DNA of 64,000 nucleotides from Solibacillus merdavium (GTDB lineage Bacteria; Bacillota; Bacilli; Bacillales_A; Planococcaceae), in contig NZ_JACSPW010000001.1 in the NCBI RefSeq assembly GCF_014836935.1, forward strand, positions 554,857 through 618,856, given 5' to 3'. Of this stretch, positions 17,501 through 25,939 are shown one piece after another. Every line of letters begins with the position of its first letter. Within the stretch, counting starts at the first letter, position 1. The notes beneath the pieces were generated by a model. That model was not told the DNA's origin. It saw only the letters and a list, made by a program, of their open reading frames with translations, and did not search any database. The position numbers and the translations under genes were made by a program.

Positions 17501-17672
17501 CTTCTTTTTGTTTCTTTGATTCAAGAATTTTACGGTTTTGCTCTATTACTTCTTTATTCTTCTCTATTGTAACCTTGATGTTTTCAAGCATTTCTTTATC
17601 TTCATTACTACTAGTTTCAGAATTATCCTTTAGGTGTTCATCTAAGTGGGATGATTTATTATCTTTAATAAT
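17487..17672 (-). CDS. 61-aa coiled-coil-like protein with ATT initiation codon (or start-lost gene)
   Basis: On the minus strand a ribosome site GAGAGGTG lies 7 bases before ATT (17672-17670). The codon just upstream is an in-frame TAG, so no longer version is possible, and the first in-frame ATG comes only about 28 codons in. The frame is clean for 61 codons, strongly charged (MIKDNKSSHLDEHLKDNSET ... NRKILESKKQKEATEE) and heptad-like in its second half, and it ends in a good terminator. ATT is a rare natural start (infC). The alternative is a recent ATG-to-ATT mutation. Function unknown. Confidence 0.55.
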   Translation of the reverse strand: MIKDNKSSHLDEHLKDNSETSSNEDKEMLENIKVTIEKNKEVIEQNRKILESKKQKEATEE

Positions 17673-17956
17673 CTAAATTCACCTCTCATAATGACTATAT
17701 TTTTAGTATAAATGATTGAAAGTAACTTTTATATTAAAATTATGTATCATTTTCGGAGTTTTGGTTATTCTACTCGTTTACTGGGTATAGGTTTGCTGTT
17801 TTCCGTTATAGGACCATATTGTGAAATAAATTCATTTTATACAATGTTACCAAACGACCATTTTGGGAAGTTAAGTTTGATGGAACTGTCAAAATTGGAC
17901 TTATGAATGATTTAATATGAGTTTCTTTATGTGAAAATTGGATGAGGGGGATTTAA

Positions 17957-18925
17957 GTGATTAACGAAGTTTTAATTGGTGAAATAAAAGAAGCTCAAAA
18001 ATATACGAATTTCGTAATATTAATGCCTACATTACATGAAACGTATAATTTTAAAAATATTACGTTAAAAAAAGAAACAAATAAGCAACGTTCTTCAATT
18101 CGTTTTGAAATACATAGTAAAGGAAAAGTCCTTCGCATTAAACAATTTTTTTATGATTGGGCGATACCTGTAATTACAGCGGATACGAATTTAATACAGC
18201 AAGGGAAGTCTTTTGAAATAGAAGGTATAGTCGGTTTTATTGGTATCGATTACAAAGGTAATCAAGCTGCTTGTTTTTGTAGATGGTTCACTAATATTGA
18301 ACTCTCTGTAATAGAGGGTACTTTTGATGAAAAAGAAATTTTAATAATATTAGAAGGTTTAAAAGCAGTTGATAACGATTCAATTCGCACAATAGGTGAA
18401 CAGTCTTTTACTACCTGTAGTTACACCGCTCGTTATAATAGATCCAAATGGAATACCGATGACGAAGTTTCTCGTGTAGCTTGGTACGAGGCTAACAAGA
18501 AAATACAAATTGAAGAAAACCTAGGAATTAAGATACCTAAAAATCATAATGAATTTTTTTTAGACTCAATAGGTTATAAAGAATATGAATCTGATACAGA
18601 GTATCATTTTTTATATCGTTCTCAAGAAGACTTTACTAACGGGTTTTGGATATGGATTGCCCCTAGAAAATTCTCAGATCCGCTTCCTCAATTTACAGGT
18701 AATAAAATTGGAACTAGGCAGAGTTGGAATATCAAAAAAGTGAGTGGATCTATTTTACACATCCCAGTTAATGAAATTATTTTATGTCGCCAAAATACCA
18801 AATATAAAAGCTGGATGGTCCATTGGGAGAAAGATAACTATATTTATCACTTTTATTCTAGAGCTAGTATAAAAAATAATATTCGGGAGTTCCAATTATT
18901 TTTTTCGGCATTGTATTCTCAGTAA
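17957..18925 (+). CDS. Hypothetical protein, 322 aa
   Basis: Soluble 322-aa protein with no signal peptide or membrane helix, and an even mix of charged and aromatic residues. GTG start preceded by GATGAGGGGG. The N-terminal half is beta-rich (RSSIRFEIHSKGKVLRIKQF); the C-terminal half has many Trp/Tyr residues (NGFWIWIAPRKFSDPLPQF, KSWMVHWEKDNYIYHFYSR). I recognise no family and no catalytic motif. It is an isolated cargo gene in the integrated element, followed by a repeat-borne hairpin that could terminate it. Confidence 0.65.
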   Translation: MINEVLIGEIKEAQKYTNFVILMPTLHETYNFKNITLKKETNKQRSSIRFEIHSKGKVLRIKQFFYDWAIPVITADTNLIQQGKSFEIEGIVGFIGIDYKGNQAACFCRWFTNIELSVIEGTFDEKEILIILEGLKAVDNDSIRTIGEQSFTTCSYTARYNRSKWNTDDEVSRVAWYEANKKIQIEENLGIKIPKNHNEFFLDSIGYKEYESDTEYHFLYRSQEDFTNGFWIWIAPRKFSDPLPQFTGNKIGTRQSWNIKKVSGSILHIPVNEIILCRQNTKYKSWMVHWEKDNYIYHFYSRASIKNNIREFQLFFSALYSQ

Positions 18926-18944
18926 AGAAATATTCTTAAAAGTA

Positions 18945-19015
18945 AGTAACGACCCATCCCGCTAAACGATCTTCCAAAATCGGGCGCGATTCTTGAAAAA
19001 GAATTGTGCTTTTTC
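18945..19015 (+). repeat. Dispersed intergenic repeat with terminator-like hairpin
   Basis: The segment GTAACGACCCATCC ... GCTAAACGATCTTCC, then AATCGGGCGC, ends in an imperfect stem (18984-18994 with 18999-19009) and TTTTTC. Partial copies are seen at about 17385-17425, 17845-17875 (CCAAACGACCATTTTGGGAAG) and 23335-23365 (TTGGGCGCAATTCTG). Confidence 0.5.
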
Positions 19016-19170
19016 AGTAATAAAGACAGATTGTAGAAGAATGCCTTAGGGGGAATTGTAAAGCTAACCTCTTAAATTAACGGGTTAAATTATTTTTCAA
19101 TAAAAGAGGAATTTAGGTACAGAAAGCTAATTTATATCTTCAAACTACTTTATAAAATGGGAGTGCTTTA

Positions 19171-19647
19171 ATGAAGAATTTTTTTGAATATAACTGGAAT
19201 GTAAGAGATGAATGGTTTGAATGGTGTAAGCAATTAACTGCTGAAGAGTTGTTAAAAAAACGCAAAGGTGGAGTAGGAAGCATTTTATATACCCTTTTTC
19301 ATATTGCTGAAGTGGAATATAGTTGGGTACGTGGTATTCAAGGAAAGGAAGATGTAGTAGTTCGGTTTTCAGATTATAGTTCACTTGAAATGGTTAAGTC
19401 TCTTTCGGAATCATTCCAAAAAGAAATAGCAGAATTTTTAAATGTAAATTTAGATGAATTAAAGGGGGAAGTTGTAAGTGTTCCTTGGGATAAAGATACA
19501 TACACTGTGGATGAAATACTTCACCATATTATTGCACATGAAATCCATCACATTGGTCAACTCTCTGTTTGGTCAAGAGAATTAGAAATCATCCCCGTGC
19601 CTGCTAACTTTATTGGAAGGAAGTTTAATTCCATTCATACATATTAA
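19171..19647 (+). CDS. DinB family protein
   Basis: 158-aa four-helix-bundle protein of the DinB/YfiT metal-dependent superfamily. The metal-binding histidines are visible in LFHIAEVEYSW and in ILHHIIAHEIHHIGQ, the arrangement typical of the family, whose members include thiol transferases and many uncharacterised proteins. A ribosome site (GGGAG) precedes ATG 19171. It is followed after 50 bases by a broken hydrolase gene, and both are probably cargo of the integrated element. Confidence 0.88.
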   Translation: MKNFFEYNWNVRDEWFEWCKQLTAEELLKKRKGGVGSILYTLFHIAEVEYSWVRGIQGKEDVVVRFSDYSSLEMVKSLSESFQKEIAEFLNVNLDELKGEVVSVPWDKDTYTVDEILHHIIAHEIHHIGQLSVWSRELEIIPVPANFIGRKFNSIHTY

Positions 19648-19696
19648 ATTAAAGGGTTGAAATATAGCGAATATACGATTAAATTCGGAAGGCAAT

Positions 19697-19987
19697 ATGA
19701 ACTATACTGATAAGTTCACAAATACCGGCATTAATATCCATTATATCGAGACAAATGACCATGTTCCTGACTTATTACCTCTTGTATATATCCCTGGAGC
19801 TTTAGGAAATGCAGAACAATTTATTGAAGAAACGAAGTCTTTTTTTCCTAGACATTGTATTTCTTTAAATTTAAGAGGAAGAGGAAAAATTGGAGTTCAA
19901 ACGTTATTGACTAGTAGTACTATATTGGATGTGAATTATAACGTTAACTCTGCAATTATATCGATGGTTAGTTTATCAATTAACTAA
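19697..19987 (+). pseudogene. Alpha/beta-hydrolase, N-terminal fragment
   Basis: The first 65 or so residues read as the start of an alpha/beta hydrolase: the oxyanion-loop region (LPLVYIPGALGNAEQF) and the LNLRGRGK strand-turn are clear. After that the frame drifts into unrelated sequence and ends at 19987. The nucleophile elbow (G-x-S-x-G), acid and histidine are all missing, so this is a truncated gene. GGAAGG precedes the ATG. Confidence 0.7.
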
Positions 19988-20090
19988 TATTAAAATTTCT
20001 TTATTGTTAAAGTGGTTAGTAAAGACATAAAAATCAAACTTATATAGTTTTAAAAATAGGATATAGTCTATGTGGCGGAAGGAGAGAGAA

Positions 20091-20414
20091 ATGAAAAAAA
20101 AAATAATTATCTTTAATCTCTTATTTTGTATAGTAGTTATTTTTGCTAATTACAATTATTTTAATTCTAAATCTCGAAACGCTATCGTTTATAACTACGT
20201 GGAAAACTATATTGAAACTAACTATGGCATTGGTAGAGAAAATTTAAAATCAGATGAAAACAATTATCGAAGAGGAATGGGGTTGTGGGAAATAGAGGTT
20301 AAAGATATAGAAACAAAAAATTATTACTTTTTTGAAGTGGATATTAGAGATGACTATTCATTAATTTATATAAGAGATCTTACTGAGATTTATCGTAAAA
20401 ATCAGGTTGATTAA
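20091..20414 (+). CDS. Small secreted or membrane-anchored hypothetical protein
   Basis: 107 aa with an N-terminal hydrophobic helix (about 2-22, MKKKIIIFNLLFCIVVIFA) that acts as a signal or anchor, and an extracellular domain of about 80 residues rich in Tyr, Asn and Asp. ATG 20091 follows AAGGAGAGAG; the upstream frame to 20070 is not needed. No family recognised. It is followed by a terminator. Confidence 0.6.
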   Translation: MKKKIIIFNLLFCIVVIFANYNYFNSKSRNAIVYNYVENYIETNYGIGRENLKSDENNYRRGMGLWEIEVKDIETKNYYFFEVDIRDDYSLIYIRDLTEIYRKNQVD

Positions 20415-20477
20415 AGAACGTTTATTGCAACATGCATCAGCAATATTTTAAGGAAATAACAATATATTCTGACTTAT

Positions 20478-20507
20478 AAAGCATTCTTGAGGGAATGCTT
20501 TTTTTAT
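20478..20507 (+). terminator. Terminator
   Basis: AAAGCATTC/GAATGCTTT (20478-20486, 20493-20501), then TTTTTAT. Confidence 0.8.
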
Positions 20508-20577
20508 ATTTAAAATTAGAATGAGAAGATAAATAGATAAATGACCGTAACCCTTATGCATATTTTCTTGTATAAAA

Positions 20578-20613
20578 TTTGCCCACAAATGATTTTCTGC
20601 TTTGCCCACAAAC
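20578..20613. repeat. Integrase arm-site-like repeats, right end
   Basis: TTTGCCCACAAA at 20578-20589 and TTTGCCCACAAAC at 20601-20613 repeat the words found at 12963-13007 beside the integrase fragment. Confidence 0.6.
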
Positions 20614-20717
20614 TAATAATTTTCTTCTACAGTGTTTTATAATGTACGAACTCCACAAAACATTGATTTATCATTATTCTTATTGAACTAAATTTCCACC
20701 TATTATATAGGAACAGA

Positions 20718-20810
20718 ATCCACACTTCTGTTCACCAGTAGGAACGCAATCAAATATGAAGATGTACTAAGAGAAAAGCGTTGGGGCTGTAGGCTCCAAC
20801 GCTTTTTTTG
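20718..20810 (+). repeat. Decayed glnA 3' end (attR-like)
   Basis: Bases aligned to the last glnA codons carry ACT for ACA, GTT for GTG, CAC for CAT and AAG for AAA (synonymous changes), but also TAG for the TGG codon and a one-base deletion, so this is a non-functional tail of another glnA allele. It retains a working-looking terminator stem (AAAAGCGTTGG/CCAACGCTTTT, 20774-20804). It marks the right edge of the integrated element. Confidence 0.8.
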
Positions 20811-20837
20811 TTTTACTGACCAATACTCTCTCAAGAA

Positions 20838-21005
20838 TTAAGCGGCACAGTACGCTAACGGAGAGAGAACATGATTAAACACGTCTTTTTTTACAATATA
20901 ATATGTTTTTTCATCATATGTAACGATTACTTGCCCAGGCTTAACAAATACTTTGGCAGTTTCTAAATTAGCGTATTTAGCACCTAAAATTTTTGAAATG
21001 TTCAT
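20838..21005 (-). CDS. Small hypothetical protein, 55 aa
   Basis: Minus-strand ORF with a good ribosome site (AAAGGAG, 7-8 bases before ATG 21005). The sequence begins MNISKILGAKYANLETAKVF and includes VKPGQVIVTYDEKTYYIVKK. It has soluble, regular codon use and no membrane helix. No known family. It lies just outside the right end of the element and is separated from its neighbours by gene-poor DNA. Confidence 0.6.
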   Translation of the reverse strand: MNISKILGAKYANLETAKVFVKPGQVIVTYDEKTYYIVKKDVFNHVLSPLAYCAA

Positions 21006-21534
21006 TTTAAAAACTCCTTTAATGTTTCTATTATTGTTGTTCCCCCAAAAATAGAAGTCTAAAAGTATTTTTAAAAAAATTTAATAACCAAATTATAGGA
21101 ATAGATAAGTGTAATATCTAAAGATTTTGATTGGGAAACAACAGCTGGTGTTCATTGGTCAAAGGCAAGAAACGATTGGATGTGCGAAGGGCAAACGAGA
21201 GGCTTGAATCGTATTTGCTTTTTCTACCTAGGAAGTAGTATAGATGTGCTACGTTAACTTTCCGACATTTGTATAAAAAGTTTTATTAAAATAGAGTCGT
21301 AAAAGGCAGGAACGTTAATTTTGAACAAGACTCGTGCCTTTTTGGTGTATTCCCAAAACTTTGATTTAGAAACATTTAAAAACGTAAAAACGTAAAGGCA
21401 TACAAATGTATTGCTTTTTTACAATACTTTTAAAATATCATATTAATTTGTTTTTGCATTATTAGAAGTACATAGTAAAAGAAAAGATGAAATCATTTAC
21501 TTTTTTAAAATAATAATATACTATACTTTATACT
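21006..21534. other. Gene-poor stretch with remnants
   Basis: Bases about 21121-21255 read as 40-odd open + codons (DFDWETTAGVHWSKARNDW, then CEGQTRGLNRIC) without a start, probably the tail of a lost gene. Around 21300-21375 lies the outer copy of the diverged repeat also present near 15790-15865, with a short GGCA/TGCC hairpin and T tract. Nothing else is supported. Confidence 0.4.
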
Positions 21535-21556
21535 AAGTACTTTAGTTAAAGTACTT
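21535..21556 (+). promoter_or_regulatory. Perfect 22-bp palindromic operator
   Basis: AAGTACTTTA-GT-TAAAGTACTT, 10-bp perfect arms, 29 bases before the YhgE-type gene and next to an AT-rich promoter region. It is the likely binding site of the PadR-type regulator encoded at 22785 (inference). Confidence 0.7.
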
Positions 21557-21584
21557 TGACTATTTATATAGGGAGAATTATTTA

Positions 21585-22730
21585 ATGCCATTTAATAAAT
21601 TTATGAAAAATCAAGGTTTTGGTGCATCTGTATTTATGGGTATCTTTTATGCAGTTGCAATGCTTTTAATTTTTTTACTAGGATATACAGCGCTACCAGG
21701 AAATATGGATAAATTAAAGATTGCCATAGTTAACGAGGATGCTGGTAAATCTGGTGCGCAAATCGTCACGCAGTTAGGGGAAAGTTTACCATTTGAGATT
21801 CAGTCTAATTTATCTAATGAAAAAGCGTTAAATAAATTAGAAGATAATAAATTAGCATTAGTCATTCACATTCCAGAAAACTTTACGGAAAGTGCTCAGA
21901 ACGGGGAGTCAGCTCAAATTGACTTCACCGTAAACGAAGCATCTGCTACAATGGTATCATCGTCAATGAGCGCGATTGTAACAGAAATTAATAATCAATT
22001 AAGTACAAGCTTTTCAACACAAACTGCTCAAGGGATTTTAATGAATATGAATGTGCCTGAGGAGCAAGCTGCACAATTGGCCCAACAAATTGATCAAGCA
22101 TATATAGGGAATTATGTCATTACAAATGATATACCAGATGGAATGCACAATAGTATGCTGCCAATGTTTTTAACAATGTCAGCCTATGTAGGGGCAATGA
22201 TTGCAGCAATGCAGTTAGTTCAAGCTTATAAACAAAGTCGTGGGAAAGCATCTCGCTTTAAATTATTTGGTTATGTTCAAATTTCAGCATTAATTATTGC
22301 CGTTGTATCCTCAATTTTTGCAGTAGGTATTTCCTTCTTAATTGCTGATTTAAATAGTGATATTTTATTGCAAGTTTTTGGCCAACAGACTTTAACGTAT
22401 TTTGTAGCCTTTAACTTCTGCGCAATCTTCACATTCTTAGTGGGTGAAGCGGGTATGATTTTAAACATACCTGTATTATTAACTCAAACGATTGCTAATG
22501 GTGCTACAATGCCACGTGAAATGATGGATGGCTACTTTTATGTCGCTTCTTACATCACGCCGATGTATCACGCTGTCCAATCGAATCTTGCAGTGATGTT
22601 CGGTTCAACAGCCCAATCACCATTTGTATGGGGCTTAGTGTTAGTGGGATTAGGAGCGCTATTCATTAACTTCTTAATCGTTACATTTCTACACAAAAAA
22701 GAGCCAACAGAAAAGCAAATCATTCAATAA
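21585..22730 (+). CDS. YhgE/Pip-like ABC-2 type membrane protein
   Basis: 381 aa: TM helix at about 15-37, an extracellular domain (about 45-185, containing KIAIVNEDAGKSG and an Ala/Gln/Ser-rich helical part), then five TM helices (about 190-365). This layout matches the DUF3533/YhgE-Pip branch of ABC-2 permeases, single proteins linked to export or resistance and, in lactic bacteria, to phage infection. It is followed by a PadR regulator, a common pairing in inducible drug-export loci. GGGAG precedes the ATG. Confidence 0.8.
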   Translation: MPFNKFMKNQGFGASVFMGIFYAVAMLLIFLLGYTALPGNMDKLKIAIVNEDAGKSGAQIVTQLGESLPFEIQSNLSNEKALNKLEDNKLALVIHIPENFTESAQNGESAQIDFTVNEASATMVSSSMSAIVTEINNQLSTSFSTQTAQGILMNMNVPEEQAAQLAQQIDQAYIGNYVITNDIPDGMHNSMLPMFLTMSAYVGAMIAAMQLVQAYKQSRGKASRFKLFGYVQISALIIAVVSSIFAVGISFLIADLNSDILLQVFGQQTLTYFVAFNFCAIFTFLVGEAGMILNIPVLLTQTIANGATMPREMMDGYFYVASYITPMYHAVQSNLAVMFGSTAQSPFVWGLVLVGLGALFINFLIVTFLHKKEPTEKQIIQ

Positions 22731-22733
22731 TAC

Positions 22734-22768
22734 AGAAAGGGCTTCAATCAATGATTGAGGCTCTTTCT
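22734..22768 (+). terminator. Imperfect hairpin between exporter and padR
   Basis: GAAAGGGCTTCAATCA pairs imperfectly with TGATTGAGGCTCTTTC. It may reduce read-through into padR. Confidence 0.45.
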
Positions 22769-22784
22769 TTAGGGGGAGGATATT

Positions 22785-23324
22785 ATGTCGATTCAAATTT
22801 ACATTTTAAGCATGCTTATGGAGGAAAAAAGCTATCCATATAAATTGAAAAAGCAGCTTTCGGAACCACTTCCATTAGACAAACTTGGGAATTTAACAGA
22901 AAGTAAGCTTTATTATCACTTTGATTCTCTTTCAAAGTCCGGCTTAATTGAGCAAGTAGAAGTGATTAAAGAAGAACATCGCCCTGATAAACAAGTATTC
23001 GCAATTACAGAGAAAGGAAGAGAGATGTTACCGAAAAAAATTTATAATCTTTTTGAGAAAGGTGAGGACGTTAAGGAATTTGTAATAGGGCTTTTCTTTT
23101 TAAGATTTGTTGATAAAGCACGAATAATAAGAATTCTAGAGGGAAAGCTTGAAGAGATTGGCCAAAAGGAAAATCAGTTTAAAATTCTTTGTGAGCGATT
23201 AGATGTAAGCGAAGTGTATAAACCGACGATTAATATTACAAATAACTATATGTTGTCTCGTTTGGACATTGAAATCAAAACGATTAAACAAATCCTTGAG
23301 CAATTAAGTAAAGAACTAGACTAA
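22785..23324 (+). CDS. PadR family transcriptional regulator
   Basis: 179 aa. The N-terminal winged HTH (about 1-85: LSMLMEEKSYPYKLKKQLSE, YYHFDSLSKSGLIEQVEV, KQVFAITEKGREML) is typical of PadR. A C-terminal helical dimerisation region (about 95-178) matches the longer subclass. The start ATG follows GGGGGAGG. It probably represses the upstream exporter through the 22-bp palindrome, and being second in the unit it would also regulate itself. Confidence 0.85.
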   Translation: MSIQIYILSMLMEEKSYPYKLKKQLSEPLPLDKLGNLTESKLYYHFDSLSKSGLIEQVEVIKEEHRPDKQVFAITEKGREMLPKKIYNLFEKGEDVKEFVIGLFFLRFVDKARIIRILEGKLEEIGQKENQFKILCERLDVSEVYKPTINITNNYMLSRLDIEIKTIKQILEQLSKELD

Positions 23325-23589
23325 AACCTTTTTTAATTATTGGGCGCAATTCTGTAAGCCTAAAGTTAATAAGTGAATTTGATAATGTGCAAAGCATCTT
23401 GTAATTTACAGGGTGCTTTTATTTTGTCGTTTTTAGGAAGTGAAAAACATTTCAAATTGATTCAATACTTTAGTACCAGGACTTAAGCTCTGGTGGTTTT
23501 TGGTATTGTAAATACCGAATAATTAGATTATTCTAATATAAGATACTTAATTTTCCGAAAAATGAAATATAAAGGGCGGTGTTGCATTC

Positions 23590-24705
23590 GTGTTACGAGC
23601 GTTAAAAGTTGGGTTGTTGATTGAACGTACGAATCGTAAAAACTTGGTGGCGCTATTAGCTGTCGTAGTTGTCGTGTTTGGTATGATGTTTTTCATTAAG
23701 GCACAGGAGGTTGGGCAGCAGCTAGATGAAAAGAAGAGTGATTTTTATAATGGTCGCGCAGCACTGTCAAAGTTTCAGGTAAAAGATGCTTCTGAAGATG
23801 GGGATGGTAGTGATCTTTTTAAAAATTTGACGAAGCAAAACAGGTCGATTGCCTTACAAATAGCGGCATTAACAATGGATAATTATCAGTTGTATTATGA
23901 GGCTTCAATGACTACAGCAGAGCTTCGAAAAGAGGCATTTGATCTGGAGGACTATGAAAAAGTTGCAGATTTATTGCCTACTAAGCTAGAGAATACACTG
24001 AACTATATGTATTTTAAACAGATGGTAGATTCCGAGAAACAAACAATCAGTGATTTATCACATTACATACCGTTCCTACTTTATTTCTTCAGTATTGCTG
24101 GCTTTGGTTGGTATATTTTTATTAGCTTTTACACGAGCTCAATCTTGTTGGATGACTTTGAACATACGAGTTTAGTGAAAGGTTATCCAGTACGATTTGA
24201 CCAATACATCCTCTCGAAATGTGTCATTGCGTTTGGATATGTGCTCGCATTTATTGCGCTCATCTTTATGAGTGCGCTTGTAAGTTTGAGAAATGGCTTT
24301 GGAGATATAACAGAACCTGTTCGTGTGTTTTTAGGTGAACCGACACTCGTCTCAAGTATTTCCTATATTGGACGTGCTGTACTGTACATGATTGTCATAT
24401 CAATTTTTATCATGCTACTATCGATTATTTTGAACGTACTCCTTAAAAACATGTATTTAACTTTATTTGTTCACTTTATTTTGTTCTTTTTACCGATTTT
24501 ATTCCCATCACTGATTAGTCTGTTTCCATATAATCCGTTCAATTTTATGAGCTTTAATGAAATTTTAGCTGGTGTTCCGGTTGATTTAGAAAAGTCAACA
24601 ACGATTACGATGAATCAAGGGCTTATTGTTATGGTCATTTGTATTGTGTTGATGCTGGTTATTATACAGCGCTTCTTCACTACTGGGAAAATAAATCGAG
24701 CGTAA
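23590..24705 (+). CDS. ABC transporter permease (ABC-2 type)
   Basis: 371 aa with six predicted TM helices: one at about 20-37, an extracellular domain (40-155), then five at about 160-365. This is the ABC-2 permease layout. GTG start. It is first of a three-gene unit (permease, permease, ATPase) with gaps of only 12 and 10 bases. A pair of different permeases with one ATPase suggests a heterodimeric exporter; the substrate cannot be read from sequence. Its promoter presumably lies in the 265 bases upstream, which also hold a weak AAAGCA/TGCTTT hairpin near 23385-23420. Confidence 0.8.
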   Translation: MLRALKVGLLIERTNRKNLVALLAVVVVVFGMMFFIKAQEVGQQLDEKKSDFYNGRAALSKFQVKDASEDGDGSDLFKNLTKQNRSIALQIAALTMDNYQLYYEASMTTAELRKEAFDLEDYEKVADLLPTKLENTLNYMYFKQMVDSEKQTISDLSHYIPFLLYFFSIAGFGWYIFISFYTSSILLDDFEHTSLVKGYPVRFDQYILSKCVIAFGYVLAFIALIFMSALVSLRNGFGDITEPVRVFLGEPTLVSSISYIGRAVLYMIVISIFIMLLSIILNVLLKNMYLTLFVHFILFFLPILFPSLISLFPYNPFNFMSFNEILAGVPVDLEKSTTITMNQGLIVMVICIVLMLVIIQRFFTTGKINRA

Positions 24706-24717
24706 GGGGGGACGGAT

Positions 24718-25929
24718 ATGCGGAGATATTTTGTTTTTGAATTGAAGCAATTTTTTACGAGCAAGAAAAATATTGCAGTGTTTGCTTTACTGACATTTGC
24801 GGCTCTCTTTTATGCGTTTAAACTTGCGCCGGCTTATGACCCGATAGAAAAGGTAGACTATGATGAAATTGAGGCGAGGTATTTAACTCGTGCGGAATTT
24901 TTAGACTCGATGTTTGGTAAAAGTTTATATGGTTATCATGAATCTGTTGGACACGCTGTCAGTATGTTTGGTTTCCTGAATCCTTATGATGAGCGACGTC
25001 TACAAGCTCTTGATGAAGGGGACTTACGTAAGTATGCAGATGAAACGAGTGCTTGGTACTATTACACCAATGTCTATACTTACCGTAACGAATTACTCGC
25101 ATACAATCCACGCTATTATATGGAAGACAGACGATTTGCTGAAGAGGAAGCTTACTATGCCTACTTTGAACAATTTCAGCGTTATGATACATATAAACGT
25201 GTATGGTACGATTTAACGATTGAAATTTTAGAACAACGAACGGCACTTCAAACATTAGAACGCTTATTGAAGGGACCTTTACCATACATTCTATTAATTG
25301 CCACGCTATTACTGACAATTGATATCGTAACGAAGGATCGTCGTCATCCATCTGTTTTAAAGGGTTTTCCAATTGCAGACTGGAAGCGGCTATTGGTTAA
25401 GGTATTTGTTGGATTAATAGGCAGTGTGTTTCTATGGATTCCGATTATCGTTGGTCTGATGATTGTTGGCTTCCAATTTGGCTCTGGGAACCTTGATTTA
25501 CCAGTTCCTGTTTATGGCTATGAATTGATTGCAAATGAGCAAGGTAAATTTGTCCATATGTCTATGGGGATATTTTTATTCCGCTGCTTCTTATTATTAG
25601 CAACTTGGATGGTAGTAATTGTTTCAGCAGTACTATTATGCAGTATTATATTCCGCCAAGAAATGTTTAATTTGTTGGTGGGAGGATTACTTATTTTTGG
25701 TGATCGCTTTTACGCAAGTCGTGGTGTCGGCTATTTCTGGAATGTCGAATATTTTCCAATATCTTATGTCCAGGTTGGGAATATTGTATCGAAATATCAA
25801 AATTTCTATTTTACAAGTGAAGGATTACACGACATGCTCGGCTTGAAATTATTGTTAGCGAGTGCAGCAATTATCCTTGTTTTAACATTACTTATTTCAC
25901 TATCGAAGCGCTTTAGATTGATTAAATAG
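24718..25929 (+). CDS. ABC transporter permease (ABC-2 type), second subunit
   Basis: 403 aa, TM helix at about 17-35, a large Tyr- and Arg-rich extracellular domain (about 36-185), then five TM helices (about 188-395). The overall layout parallels the upstream permease although the sequences differ clearly, so the two probably form a heterodimer. GGGGGGACGG precedes the ATG, and the gene ends 10 bases before the ATPase gene. Confidence 0.8.
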   Translation: MRRYFVFELKQFFTSKKNIAVFALLTFAALFYAFKLAPAYDPIEKVDYDEIEARYLTRAEFLDSMFGKSLYGYHESVGHAVSMFGFLNPYDERRLQALDEGDLRKYADETSAWYYYTNVYTYRNELLAYNPRYYMEDRRFAEEEAYYAYFEQFQRYDTYKRVWYDLTIEILEQRTALQTLERLLKGPLPYILLIATLLLTIDIVTKDRRHPSVLKGFPIADWKRLLVKVFVGLIGSVFLWIPIIVGLMIVGFQFGSGNLDLPVPVYGYELIANEQGKFVHMSMGIFLFRCFLLLATWMVVIVSAVLLCSIIFRQEMFNLLVGGLLIFGDRFYASRGVGYFWNVEYFPISYVQVGNIVSKYQNFYFTSEGLHDMLGLKLLLASAAIILVLTLLISLSKRFRLIK

Positions 25930-25939
25930 GAGGGGTAAC

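Larger units (their letters stand above)
12957..20717. mobile_element. Decayed prophage-like integrated element at glnA 3' end
   Basis: About 7.8 kb bounded by the duplicated glnA tail. Next to the left end are a truncated tyrosine integrase pointing at glnA and a cluster of TTGCCCACA repeats, and related repeats occur at the right end. Inside are XtrA-like and truncated ArpU-like phage genes, several broken genes, and cargo (MerR regulator, DinB, small membrane proteins). There are no structural phage genes and no intact integrase, so it should be immobile. The exact crossover site cannot be fixed by eye. Confidence 0.78.

Noticed and set aside
17712..17906. 64-codon + strand frame with a hydrophobic stretch
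   Set aside because: No ribosome site before the ATG, odd composition, and part of it overlaps a copy of a dispersed intergenic repeat (near 17845-17875).
24959..25372. 137-codon minus-strand frame inside the second ABC permease
   Set aside because: Antisense shadow of an intact permease gene, without a ribosome site.
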